Below are positions 11,014-26,000 of a stretch of 64,000 bases of DNA, one piece after another. The notes beneath the pieces are model-generated. The model was not told where the DNA came from. It saw nothing but the letters and a program-made list of their open reading frames with translations, and searched no databases. The stretch's first letter is position 1. Every line of letters starts with the position of its first letter. The position numbers were made by a program, and so were the translations under genes. The stretch is taken from assembly GCF_022965805.1 (NCBI RefSeq), contig NC_133101.1, positions 4,526,001 to 4,590,000 of the forward strand, given 5' to 3'. This DNA comes from Primulina eburnea (taxonomy: Eukaryota > Streptophyta > Magnoliopsida > Lamiales > Gesneriaceae).

Positions 11014-14000
11014 ATGGCGAAGACAGACAAGCAGAGAGCTTTAGATTACATCAACCAGATGTTTCCCACAGGTCACAGATAAAACTTCATGCCTATGAAT
11101 GGGAATTTTTCTGTGTACATATTTATATGTCTGGGTAAACCAGTGAGGTCTTATTAGCTGTTAGAATTTTATTGAGAAATGCAGTTTTTTCATAAGAATT
11201 TCACGTGGAATTTATCGGAAGAACTTGGTGGCCTATAAAATTGAGTATCCACTAGGAGGCTATCGGTTCACGTATTCATGTGGGAGAACTTGGTGGTCTA
11301 GAAAATTTGAGTATTCGAGCTGTGTTTTTTTTTATCTCTGTCATTTTCTATTTGAAGAGATCCAGGACATGAAGCTTCTAGCATGCTGGACCAGGATGTT
11401 ACAGCTATATGGAAGTAAAAAAATTCAATCTTTCGAGTAACTTGATGGATCCTCGGTTCAATAAGCGTGCTTTATAGAGTTTTTATTGTGAAACCTGTAG
11501 CACAAACCTGCATATGTTTATTTGATTTCTGGAAAGATTGTACTTCTGACTCTGCCAATGATTGGTGATGTGCAGAGGCATCTCTATCTGGTGTTGATCC
11601 ACTTATGCAGAAAATACACGTTGAAATTCGTAGAGTGGATGCTGAGATTTTAGCGGCTGTTCGTCAGCAGGTTGGTATTTCATTTACTGTTTCTTCTCTT
11701 GGATTCATGCACTATGTAATTCAACAAATATATTGTATTATATTATTCGATATTACATTACATTATATTTTATTATATTATATATAGCTGCGTGAGGATG
11801 ATTGAAATCACTGAAATCCTGCTTGTATCAGAACATGTCTTTTCCGCTTTGGAGAATATTTCTGTTTGTTTGGCTTATTTGGACTTGATATTATGTTTAG
11901 AGTAACTCAGGAAGCAAGGCCCGGGAGGAACTTGCTGCAGCCACTCACGCGGTTCAGGTCCGCTAATACCTAATTTCCCATCACACCATTTATTTCCTTG
12001 GCACAAGTTTCTTTGCACTTTTCATGATTTGGTCATCATTTTTCGCAGCAGCGTTATATCAACATCATTTCTCTTTGTTTATCTGTTTTCTACCATATGA
12101 ACAGGAACTCATTGGTAAAATTAGAGAAATAAAAACAAAAGCAGAGCAAAGTGAAACAATGGTTCAGGAAATATGCCGTGACATTAAGAAACTTGACTTT
12201 GCAAAGAAGCATATAACGACCACAATTACTGCCCTTCATCGTCTTACAATGCTAGGTTAGTTGTCTTACTCTTGATTCTTTATGGAAAGAGTTTGTCCCC
12301 AGACTCCCCACGATCTCGCTGTATTTAGGCTTGTTTGCTGTACAGTTTTTTAAATAATAGCTTTCTTGTTGAATTTTCATCATGTTTTAGCAGATATGCT
12401 TGATTCAAGGTTAAATTTTTAAAAATATTTTGTTTTTATTTTTACTTTTCGGGTTTGATATTATTTAGCGAGATCCTTATGCTTTTCATTTTGTTTAAGT
12501 TTCACCACATTTTCTTTTTTTGGCAATTGAAGTTGTGCTTGGATCTTTTGGTTGTGTTTGATTCACTCGCACCTCTCACATCTTATGATTTTAAAGAATA
12601 TCAGTTGAATATAAAATGGAGTTTGAATTACATGTTTGATGTCCGACCACAATGTGAAAATTTTAAAGAATATCGGTGGAACGTAAGGTGGAGTTCGAAT
12701 TACATTTTTTGTAGCCTGACTGATATTGTATGCAATGATTGATTTGAATATGAATTGTTCGAGTCACTTGTGAGATTATTGTGGTTGAAAATGATGTGTG
12801 TTATGTCACATGATGTGCTTTGAAAGTAATTTTTTTGGGGACAAAAAGAAAACAAACTTTCGAAAAAGGGTAGAACATATCAACCAAACAGCACCATCTT
12901 CCTTTTAAAAGTTTGTTTGGGCAATTTTCATTTTATGGAATCTATGTCGGCAACTGCACCAAGGTTTAACTGGGAACCATTCCTTTATACTAAGAAAGAA
13001 AATCAAATACGAGTTAATTAATTATGTGATTCTGTTAGAATTAATGCAATCTCTGTTTTGCATGCAGTCTCTGCCGTAGAACAACTCCAAGTCATGGCTT
13101 CCAAAAGGCAATACAAGGAGGCAGCTGCGCAGCTTGAGGTACTAAACAACTGCGTACCAGCTTGTCTTCGATTATCTAATAATCCTCGCGTTTTATATAC
13201 GTGGACTTCTCGTTCTATTTCAGGTTTAACTTGCTATTTTAGAAACATCTTTCAGGGCTGGAATATGTTGATAACTTGATACAGAATATTAGCTTATTTA
13301 AATATGGAGCTCCTTTAGGTCAATTGGCTGTTAATGATTAGTAAAGACAGAATTTTCATTCAAGGCTTTAGAAAAAATATCTCTTCTGACAATAATAAAT
13401 ATTAAATACCTCATATAATTTATGGTGTAAGGTTATAGGTAAGGAGGTCATCCAGTAACTCTTTTCTAACTAAATTTTTTTGGTTGATTACAACACTTTT
13501 ATCATTGGGAAGCAATTATGATACATTTAAAAGTCGGTCGAGGTCATGATGTAAAACAATCAAGAGTCTTTCCTAATGCAATTAAATTCGACATAAATTC
13601 CATCCAAACTATCGTATATTTATGGTAGAATTATCATTTTTTGTAAGAATGAAGCAAACTAATAGATGCTACGCCGTTTGGGTATTATAATTGGTTGAAC
13701 ATTAGAATGAATCTAGAAAAATAAAAAATTATAGCTTCAAACTTAGACGTTGCATGTGTGAGATAATTTTTGGATAACTGATATCACATTTGAACTTGAT
13801 AATGATTAAAAGTTTTCTGGTCCAAATTTTATTTATCTACATGTAGTTGGCTTCAATTCTTGCATGGACCGTGACATGCTGTTTTAAGCACTCGCAGACC
13901 TACATTCATCGCCACATGATTAGCATGTTCTAGAAGTTTATCTTGGGGCATTGTATAAAAATAAGTATATCAGATTGGACTATTAATTGCAATGGGTACA

Positions 14001-17000
14001 TGGTAATTGTGAATTTTAATTTTAATATGCGGCTGTCATCTTGTGCTCTCTAATAGTTTGTATTTTTATACATAATTTTAAAACTTATCATTGCTTCAAC
14101 AGTGTTGAATGGTTTAGGAACACTCCAAGCAATTAATTTACAGTTTCTTTTTACCTTTGATGTAACTATGCATCTATGTTAGTTTCTTGTTATATATTAT
14201 TGATTGACATTATCTGTGCAAATTTACTCCATTGTATATTTTTGCATAATTCATGGGTTTGCAATGCATTTCAGGCCGTCAATCAGTTATGCGGTCACTT
14301 TGATGCTTACAGAGATGTTCCAAAGATTACAGAACTTCGGGAGAAATTTAAGAGCATCAAACAAATACTAAAGTCACATGTGTTTTCAGATTTCTCCAGG
14401 TTTGTTGTATTTGATAGCTGTAGATCAATCCTGAATGCTGCTTCTATATCTTGTCTTCAAGTCTTGCGATAAGCTAATTTCAGGAATTATAAGTCTGTTT
14501 AAATACTATCATTTTCCTTTCCTATATCTATTTTGGCATCACAACCAGTCATTAATGTTGAGGCAAAGTAGCCGTAAGCTTTGCTGCGAAGGAAATAAAA
14601 TAGAGAGAATGCTGAATGTGTAATAACTCAAAAGTTCTTGATAGAATTATCACCGCGAAATTATGCGTAATGTGTAATAATGCAAAAGTTCTTATTAGAA
14701 TTATTACTGCAAGATTTTAGATATACTCGTAGAAGTATGTGAAAACGTACTGCATATTATATATCAATACATTTTAAAACAATTATAAAAAAAATTACCA
14801 TTTTAAAACATGGTTCTGAAATTGCTTTCTGTTTTTTCCTTATTTCCAGCGTAATTGCTATCTTGTTATGACACGTTTTTTGTAACTTTTTTTAGATAGG
14901 TGTGGTGAGTACTGTGTAAACTTTTCTTTGTAAAATGAATTGATGACGGTGTTTGTTTGCTTTGTACCAAACTTATTTTGGGTTAAGTTTCATTTTTTGT
15001 AGAATGTGCATCTTCCACCGTATTTCTTTTTGCCATTTTTCCTCCTATGCTTTCTTCCCTTTTTTCTCTGTTCTGTTAAAATTTCACGATATCAATTCTC
15101 CACAGCTTAGGGACAGGAAAAGAGACAGAAGAAACTCATCTACTGCAGCAGCTATCAGATGCTTGTCTAGTTGTCGATGCTTTAGAACCATCAGTCAGGG
15201 AAGAGTTAGTAAAGAATTTTTGCAGCAGGGAACTTACTTCATATCAACAAATTTTTGAGGGAGCTGGTGTGCAAATAAAATTTTTGTCCTGGCATTCTAT
15301 TGATTTTTTACGTTCATTTGATATATCTTATATTTGACAGAATTAGCAAAGCTGGATAAAACAGAAAGACGGTATGCCTGGATCAAGCGTCGACTGAGAA
15401 CCAATGAAGAGATTTGGAAACTTTTTCCATCTTCATGGCATGTTCCCTATCTGCTCTGCATCCAGTTCTGCAAATTGACAAGGTTGGTGACTTACCTTCA
15501 TTTGCGTTTTCTGGTATAATTCTCTAGGAAGCTTCCTGTTCAAAATTTTCTCCTTGGTCACATGATTTTCTGATTAATGTGTTGGTATCTGGCCAAATAA
15601 CTGCGAGTGAGCAAGTATTTAGCTTTTGGTGTGTTCAATTTGTTGACTATTGAATGGCTGTAGCAGCAATCTCGGACACTTAATTTTTACATCAAAACCT
15701 AGACAAATCTTTTTTCTGTGCTTGGTGATGATTTATGATTACTTCCAGATATGTTTCTAGTATGGTGTTTATAAAGATGATTTTATCATATTTATATATA
15801 TGCTGCTTATGTGGGATATTTACTTGAAAGCTTGTTATGAGATGGTCTGTGTGATGTTTCCAAGCTTGCTGTTGTAGAGACTTTGAAAATAAATCTAATA
15901 ACAATGCTGTAAAACTTTTCATGAGATTTTCATAAAACTCTGACCTTGCATTGGTTTCTCTGTGACTCCAGGACACAAATGGTGGAGATTCTCAATAATC
16001 TTAAAGAAAAGCCAGATGTAGGAACAATATTAGTGGTGAGATCCTTTTAATATCTTGTTGTAAAGTTTTCAAATTGTTTTAAGTTTACCGTCAATTGTTT
16101 AAGTGGGCAGTAACCAAATTGTCAGAAGTGATGTTCTTGTACATTGAATTACCAGAGATGCATACTCTAAATTCTCAACAATTGAGAATCACGTGCATGC
16201 ATCATTGTCTGTAATTTTATTAAGCTTTGCTTCTTGTTTGCTATACATCTGAAATTTAATTTATACTGGTTTATCTTTAATAATCTTTCAGGTTTTCTTT
16301 TTCTTTTTGTTTGTGTGTGTTCATGTCATCAGTCTTATACAATTTTGATTAGCTATCGATTTCTCATTTCCTAGGCATTTTTACCAAAATATTGGTGGTC
16401 TCTTTCACCAATTAAACATTGGCCATCTGAAATATGTTTACTGGGTATGGTGTTTGCTGGCACTCCTGGTTGAGCCTTTTGTCTCTTGCTCATCCCAGGG
16501 ACAAAGGTTAATAAAGTTTGATCATTATTATTTGACATGCTCCGGTCCCTTGTGGAAGTCCTATTTCTGCAAAGTCCACCTTGTAGGTCAGGTTGCGGTG
16601 GTTATATAGTCTGAGATTGTGAGCCTCTCTATGTGGCTTTTTCATGGGGGACACACTGTCTGTGGATCATCATAGGTGATCGAACATTCTCACACAGTAA
16701 ATTCCTCAATAAAATTATTCTTTTAAGTTCGAATAAATCGCAAGTGCACAAGTCAAGTCATAATATAGTGTACGGAGTACAAGTATCGTTCCTACAGAAA
16801 ATTCGTTAGTTAATTACAACGAAAATTAAATTAATTTATAAACTAAATTAAAATAAAATAAAATAAAAAGATGAAACAAACAAAATAATTGAAAATAAAA
16901 TAATATCAAATAATTGTTCGGATCTCGGTTCACCTACAACTTAATCTTCTCTAACCATTGAATTTCAATTCTTAAGCCATGTTTTTTATGGAATTCCCTA

Positions 17001-20000
17001 ATCTATCACTATACTATGTTAAATTATATTTATTTAACTAACAAAATGCAGTAACCAAATGTCTTTGTTATTTAACATTTGCAATCGCTTCAACGAACAA
17101 TGGAATCCTCTAGTTTTTTATTTTCGGTCTATGACTATCAACATGTATCCAACTTCATATGTCTATGCAAGTTGTAGATCATGTATTTTGTTATTCTATC
17201 ATGTTATAAAAACTCATTTCGGTCTCAATTATAATATATAAAATCACTTCGAAGTTGATTATACTCCAAAGATGAAATAAAAATACAATAACATAGTCAA
17301 GTATGTTTTAGAATACAATTCAGTCTTCAATCATAACTAAAAGAAAAGAAATAAAACACTGGTTGGAGTTCTTGTTCCTCAGCTGCTCTCTTGCTCGGCT
17401 GTGTGTTCTCCTTCAGTTTCTGCCTCCTCCGGCTCCTTGATGCAACCATCTTTTTCTCCCTTCTCTTGTACCACCGGATCCAGGAAACCGTGGCCCTCTT
17501 CTCAAGAAACTAAGTTGGTCCAGTTGTTTCCTAAAAATTGAGATACACCAAGATAAGGACAAGTGCTTCCACATTCTTTGATTTGCTTCTAATTGTCAAT
17601 GGAGGGGTCCCACACAAAGCTAGTATACATTTGCCATGCTTTCTTGTGATTTCTTGCCCTGTTTCTTTTCTAAAGTCTTGTTGCGTGAGATCTGCATAAC
17701 TTTTTCTGTCTTCAAGCTGTGCTAGGGCGGTCATATTCTGCTCTCGCTTTTGTTTTTCTTCAGTTGTGAGCAGGAGCAGTCATTTTTTACCGAATTAGTG
17801 CAAGGTGCTCTGCCAGGTTTTGGACTTCATCACGTATATGTCATCTTTTTGCCACTTTTGCCTACAAAACAAACAATTCAATTGAGGATTGACTCAAATA
17901 CACAAACTATAAAATAAATGAATAAGATATGGACACAACATAGACAATCATGCAATAACGGACTCAAAACGACGTGAAATAACATGCAAAATCGACACAT
18001 CAAAATGCTAACATTTATGCTCAATGGACCTAATAATAGCTAACTTGTGGTAGTTTTACCTTTTATGCTTCTAATGTTTGACGTCCAACAGGCATTGCAA
18101 CGTACTCTTGAATTTGAGGAAGAATTAGCAGAAAAATTTGGAGGTGGAAGTCGGAGCAGAGAATCAGAAAGTGACAATGTGGAAGATAAAGTGGAAAGTA
18201 ACAATCAGATTGTTTCAGACATTCGAAAGAAATATGAGAAAAAGCTTGCTGCACATCTTGGAAGTGAGAATGAGGTGGCTTCATTATTAATTGATTAAGT
18301 TGATAGATACCACTAGTCAATATAATTGGCTACATCATGCAGTTCATGCTACTTGTTGACGCACTTACTTCTTCTCAAGCCAGGATCAAGATGGCCACAA
18401 AGATTTATCTATTCCTGGTGCTGGGGTAAGTTCCCTTGCTCGGCACTTGTGCATGGTGCACCAAGAAACCAAATTTTATCTCGTAACTAGAATTTGTCTT
18501 CTACTTGTTTGCTATGATTGTATTGTTTAGTTTGTTTATTGTGCATTTGATAGAGTAAGCTTAAAAAATCATGTAATTTTTTTCTTTCAAATGGGTTGAT
18601 TTTTCATCTGTGAGTCATAGGCAAATTTATGTGAAATATTTTCTAAAAAAATAATTTTGAGCTTTGAATACAGCCTCCAAACTTGTATTGCATCAGGGCG
18701 ACGACAATCTATTGCAAAAAAAGTGTTGAATATGGTTCTGGTTCTTGTGCACTGAATTTATAGTCTGTAGCTCGATCCTCGTTCAGATTTTAACCTGAAA
18801 ATTCCTGCTTAATTTTTTGTGATATTGATTGCACTGTTTTATGCTGCAGTTCAATTTTCAAGGGATCATTTCATCATGCTTTGAACCTTACTTGACAGTA
18901 TATGTGGAACTGGAAGAGAAGACCCTTTTGGAACATTTGGAGAAACTTATCCAGGTTAGGTTTCCTACTTCCTGACAATGTGCAAGTGGTGGGCCTGTTT
19001 TATCTCTGCACTAATGGGCATTTCTATATCTTATATGCTACAGGAAGAAACTTGGGAAACTGAGGAGGGAAGCCAAACTAACATTTTATCTAGCAGCATG
19101 CAGGTAAACAAATGGGAATACTAATGAAAAATATGTTTTGTAAAGCTAGTAGATGATAACCCTTTTTTTACCATTCAATGATGTTGTTGCATTTGCTTAT
19201 TATTCCCAAGAAAGTAAATACAGTCAAATAGGTTGATGAAAAACATAAGCTGATTCTTGGACTTGATTTCCTTTTTTCAATATGCCAAGTCTGTTTCTTC
19301 TCTCTTAATAAGTTGTTGGAATCTGAATTCACTTGGTGGTGTCAAGCCTTACATTGATAAAGTTAATCTGCCGTAGGCTGCATTGTGCAAGTGATCATTT
19401 TGCAAAATATTAGGTTTCAGGACATTCAATATTTTCACTTATCACGCGGAGATGAAATATTTCCTTTTTGGTCTCCCTTCATCTTTCATTATGTTTTTTC
19501 TATTTGTACCTGCTCCACCTATTTTTTATCAGAAGGTTCATGTGTCCTGAATTGAACTCATGCCACTTTGATTTCTGAGTCTTACCTAGCAGTAAAATAA
19601 AATAAGTTTGTGATTCGCTCATGCTCTCAACTATCACACCTTTGCTCAACTTCAGTTAGATGAAATAAATCTTTGTTCTTACAGTTGTGAAGAGATTTTC
19701 TTCAGAAAATTCTTTAGTTTTCCCTGTGTATCTTTCACTTATTCCAGTTTATTCAAAAACTCGGGACTTTTTGTTTTCAACTTCTAAACTATCCCAATCT
19801 ACTACTATGATATCCTGTTATTTAACATGACATTAAGTGAATCAGTTAATCCACACTATTATGACGTAGGTCATATGTTAGTAAATCATTTACAAATTAT
19901 GTTCATGTTTTTTCACGTGATTCAATAAAATTGTCCTTTGACATACACAGGATTAATTATTTTTTGCTTGGTCTCCGTCCTTCCCCGCAAAACGAAACAC

Positions 20001-23000
20001 GGAATAAATTACAAAATAGTAAATTCTTGAAGTGGAAGAAAAGTATAATACATGTCTAATAATGTAGTCCATGTTAAACGCAACAACACGATTTCAAAAT
20101 TGTGCTGCATTTTTTTGTCGAAGGACTTAGTCTAGAGATTTATCGTCGGCATGTTCTGTTCTCCGTGATTTAATCTCTCATCTTGAGTATGATTTTCATA
20201 CCTTCTAAAATGCTTTTTAGGATTTCCAGCTCTGTTTTTATTTCTTGCATCTTTATTCTCGATTAGAGTAATGCTTGTTCTAAATCCTTGATTGTTATGT
20301 GAAGGTTTTTTTGATTATAAGGAGGACTTTAAAGCGATGCAGTGCTTTGACAAAAAAACAGACACTCTTTAATCTGATAAAGGTGCGTCTTTGTCTCCAG
20401 GCTTGTGCTTTGGCCTGAAGTAGGTAGAGTTTATTATGATTTTCATTTAAGGAGTACACATTATGTGAGGTCCTTTTACTCTAATGACAATCAATTATCA
20501 AACAATAATTATTTTATTTAAAACAGCAGCGGAAAAAGGGTTTAAAATACTTTAAAATGGACCATAGGGCCTTACACATTATCATATTAAAGGTGTGTCT
20601 TTACTTCCATTATATATGTTTTTCAAGAATCCTTAAATCTGTAAACAGGTATTTGAAAGAATTCTTAAAGCATATGCAACAAAACTTTTTGCCAAACTCC
20701 CCAAGGGTGGTACAGGAATTGTAGCTGCTGCTACAGGAATGGATGGTCAAATAAAGGTACTTATTTTTTAATTTTTTATGTGTTTTGTGTTAGTTATTGG
20801 TCAAATTAAGCAAACTTTTTTTTCTTCTCTAGTTTTTTATCGTTCTCGTTCAAATGTTGGCTTTTTTCCGTATTTTTCGCTGATGGTTTTTTTTCTGCAG
20901 ACATCCGACAGGGATGAACGTGTGATCTGTTATATAGTTAATACAGCTGAATATTGCCACAAAACGGTTAGTTTTCAATCATCATATTAATTTGTAATCC
21001 TTCTATATAGACTATCATCAAAATATTGTATTTCAGACAACCAACTCAATTGGGCTTTGTAGAAATGTTTGGTGTTCTCCATGAAGTCAATCACACGACT
21101 GTATCCAATATCAAGTGAACTTATTACTTGTTAGATCTGGCACCTGACTGTGTGATAGTTATTTCATATGAGAAGGCATCTAAGGTTTTAGCTAGCATTT
21201 TCAGATTGACCTGTAGTTTGATAGAGGTTGATTGGAGATTTAACCTATTCTGCTGTATCTGTGCTCGTGTAAACCTGAGAGAGTGTAATGATAACTACTC
21301 TGTCATTAATACATATGCATCTTTTATTTCGTTTTCTATTTCTTTTTTTCCATTTTATCTATTTATCTGTGGCTGCCCCCTTTTTGACTATATTATCAGT
21401 GCATTATTTCGTCTACTTCGTATCAATTTCCTTTTGTTGTCTGTGCTACTAATATTTGAATTTTTTCCAGTCTGGGGAATTGGCCGAAAATGTGTCCAAA
21501 ATAGTTGATCCTGTCTTTGTGGACAGGATTGATATGTCTGAAGTGCAGGTAGGAAAAATACCATATTCCTCATTATACAGTTGCTCCCTTCATACCAACC
21601 TCTCTCACCTACCTATCACTACATTGTGCAGGACGAGTTTTCAGCAGTTATAACAAAAGCATTGATAACTCTCGTGAATGGTATAGAAACTAAATTTGAT
21701 GTTGAAATGGCTGCAATGACACGTGTTCCTTGGGGCACGCTTGAAAGTGTTGGTGACCAATCGGAGTAAGATGGCTTTATGGATATGCTTGTTGTTCAAA
21801 ATCCTAATCTGTTTCTGTTTTTCTTTTTTAATGTTAACCTTGATGATATTCCTGCAGGTATGTAAATAATATAAATACAATCCTGACTGCTAGCATTCCT
21901 GTACTTGGAAACCTTCTTTCTCCTATATATTTCCAATTCTTTCTTGATAAGGTAAATGTGCTGGTATAATCTCATGTTAATCCACATTATATCTTGCTCT
22001 TCAATTTGAATTTATAGATTTCGGGAATTTCGCCAAAAAATTGTTACCACTCGACTGTACGAGAAGCAAATGTTCTGATCAAGACGTTTGAGTGATTCTC
22101 ACTGTTTATTTCTTCTAAATGCATGGCTTTATTTTAAAATAACATCAGCGACCTTGAGTTTTCATGATGAACCGTTAACTTGACCCGGACTGGTTTTGGT
22201 TAAAAACAAAAGTGGTCGAGAAGTTAATTGGGTTACTTTCAGACAACACATAGCTCTGTTTCGAGCACAATGGGTTTATAAAAAATGGCCTAGCATGATA
22301 TTTGTGTATAACTTGGTTTTTTTATTCATCTTGGAATATTCTGTGTCTCACTAGTGTGTGGCCTTCCTAATGTGTGAAGTCAATTGAATACTTGTATGTT
22401 AGATCTCATTGACTCATATATACAAATTCTTGTAGTGGGACACTTAAAGTGAGGGGTGTGGCGGAGAGTATATGATCCCTCCCACTGTTTTCCCTGGTTG
22501 ATGCCAATAAATCAATTAGGAAAGTGGATTGCTGGGGCTAGAGACTCTGTAGGCTTATGCATATACTTTCAATTGTGAACGTATCATCTGCAAAGATTGA
22601 TCTATCAGAGTTAATTCATTTTGTGTCAGGTTATATTACTACTGTTTTTCCGTTAATTAAGTGCTCATACTTTTAGGATTTTGCAGCTTGCGTCATCTCT
22701 TGGCCCACGCTTTTACCTTCAACATATTCAAATGCAAACAAATATCAGAAACAGGAGCCCAACAAGTAAATTTTCCCTCTCCCCTCCACCATCCCACCCC
22801 CAAAAAAAAAGGAATTGGTCCAGTGGGTTATACTCTGTTTGACATGTAATAAACCGAAAAAGCATATTGCATTCATGTAGCATTTTCTAATTTAAGGTGC
22901 TTTTATTGTGCAACCTGCAGATGTTGTTAGATACACAAGCTGTAAAAACAATTCTTTTAGATGTTCCTTCCCTTGGGAAAAAGGTACGATTGTAACTTGG

Positions 23001-26000
23001 CTACAGGTAGCCACTCATAATTGCATATTTAATATACCGAGGATCAAAATTCATATATTTTTGTGTTTTTTTTTTAAGCTTATGAAAGCTAAATCTATGC
23101 TTGATTTGCATTTGTTCCTAACGTCCTAAAGTTTCCTGCTTGTTCATCCATGTATTGGTCAACGAGCACTTAGTTTCCGATTTTTTTGGGCTTAACTTGA
23201 ACAAAGGTGAAGTTTTTTTGCTTTCTTACCCGTATGGACGATATCCACTAGGAATTTAGCTGCTTGTTCCTCTATGCTTTGATTGAATTATCCAGCTTTT
23301 GTTCCTGTCGACTTGTGATCTAATAATGTTTGCAACTCCACGTACGTTTTGTGCCCCATAAATTATTGGATAATGCATCATTTAAAGTCTTTTAGTTAGT
23401 CATATTAGCTGGTGAAATAGTAGGTTTTTTAATTTGACATCACTTTTATATTTTGATTCCAGTAGATTGCGTCACTAATCTACTGTGACTGATTGTCCCT
23501 GGCCCTCAGTTGAAACTAATTCTTCCACGTCTGAACTAGTGACGTTCGTTGGGATCGGACCCTAAATTTCCCGTGAGTATCAACACAACTAACTAAGCAA
23601 TTACGTGTGTTGACTCCAAATAGATCTTAACTAACTATGAAATTACGTGTGTTTTATCAATATTATTTTTTAAAAATGAAAATATTTCTTGAGCCCAAAC
23701 TGGCATGAGATGATGGGAGGTTGCAGTCGATCGATGAAATAATGAAGAAAGTGATGGAAATAAGGAAAGCGACAGATCAAGAGACAAAGGAGATAGAAAT
23801 AACAAAAAAGAAAGAGATTATAAGTAATAAAATAATATGGCGTACATTCGATCTAATTATTATATCAGATAATCGGGAATTCCCTTCCACTTGATCAAGT
23901 ATTTGGTTTTATGGTGCACCACATGCATGTTGACGCTTAATTTATGCGTTTGGAAAACACCTTGTCTAGTACTTATTTATCTATCTATCAGTTTGCTTCT
24001 AGTTCAGACTTATTCTATATATATGTACACAATTAGGTATACACAACTAATTGAGAAATCGTACGAGTTTAGTCCAAATAACTCTTAACTATGGATTTTT
24101 TACATACTTCTATGGTATTCCACATATTTTGATTCCAGTAGATTGCGTCACTAATCTACTGTGACTGATTGTCCCTGGCCCTCAGTTGAAACTAATTCTT
24201 CCAATTCCCCTGCTCCCTGGTACAAACCTTCATGGGCTCTGGCCTCCAAATATTGGAAGCGAATCCTTGTCACCTCGAGATCAAGTATTCCTGGAGTTTT
24301 CCTGAGTTTTTAACTCATGTGAATCAAATTGTCTATGTGAACCAAATTGTCTACGTTTATTATGGCAATTTTTTAATGTTCTGTTGCATATTTTTTTTAT
24401 GTTTACATAAAGATAACCGCCATTAGTTTTTCTTGGATAAACACTGGCATGAGTTGAATGACTTATTGGTGAACCTTCTACAAAATTGCTTTGCCTTGTT
24501 GTGGATCGTGAGCTGGCTCTTAGCAATAAACCGTGAACTTAAGGTTCCCCGTATATATTTTGTTTTTGAATAGTCAACTTATCAATTTGTTGAGATAAAG
24601 TTTGTCCATGTTACCTCAAAATATACACGACGGGTATGGAGATTCCAAGTAGACCCGTTATTTGCTACTTATTTTAATGCATAGATATGCGAACATTTCT
24701 TTCACAAAGAAGCAATGAAATCATCTCGCCTTTTACTCTACTTTCACCTTTATTTTGTCAGTAACTCTTCGCTTCTAAACCCATGAAAAGGAACCCAAAC
24801 ATCTATTAATTGTCCACCACTATTTTTGCATCTTAATAAAATAAGGCTGCGTTTGGATCGATGAATTTCAAATTCATTGATTTTCAATGTATTTTTTGTT
24901 GTTTAGATAAGCAAAACCATAAACTTTAAATTCATTTCTCATATAGTATTTCATGTTAATTAGAATGGATTTCAAGTTCACCTAATAATGGTGTTATTTG
25001 AAATTCATTATACTTTGTATTACTAATGTATAAATAATAAATGTGTGGATTTAAGATTTGATTTATTGTTTCATTATAAAAAATAAAATATAATGAAATC
25101 AATGGATTTCAATTTTTTTATGTATCCTGAGGATAGTTATGTTTGCCTCTCATTGTCTCCATTGGCCATCCTAGATCGGTTCGGTTTCTACAAAAGAATT
25201 AGGACTGTACTTTTAAGTAAAGTAGTTTAGTAGCCCATAGATCTAGAGAGAATAAAATCTTTTAGAAAATTATATTTTTGACTCCTCTCCTCCCATTAGA
25301 TAAATCTTTAACAACTAACCTTTATTTTCTCTAAACAGACATCTGTAGCTGCTGGTTACTCAAAATTTGTGAGTCGTGAAATGAGCAAAGCTGAAGCTCT
25401 GCTAAAGGTGTGATTTAGATTTATGATTGGACATGTTCTTTTCTTTTACATTTTCGGAGAACATGATCATTTACATGCTATGCAGGTTATATTGTCCTCA
25501 ACTGACTCTGTGGCAGATACATATTGTGCTTTGTTGCCTGAGGGTACACCTTCAGAGTTCCAACGGATTCTGGACCTGAAGGTAGTTCTCTATTGATTTC
25601 GAATAATTGGGATCTATTATTCTGTCTCAGAATCAAGAATTTTATAAGTTTGCATTGTTGTTTGTCACCTTATGGAGGGTGTCTTATCCTTCTTTTATTT
25701 GTTAATATGTTGGTTTCGTCAGGTCAACACATTTATTCTTCCGGCTAGAAAGTACTAATGTGTCCATTAGTTTTTTTTAAAAAAAAAAAATTAATCAGCT
25801 GTTCTGTTTATTATTCAAATTTTTCTCTCTTCAGAAACTAGGTCAAAAGAATTGAATATGTTGACTAGGCGTTCTTACATTGTTAAAAATTAAATTAACA
25901 GCATTGACATTCTCCCCTTCAATTTCATAAGAATGCGCAGTTTTGCCATTAAAGTATCATCTATTGCTATTTGTTTGTTTGCTTGTATGCATTGAAAATT

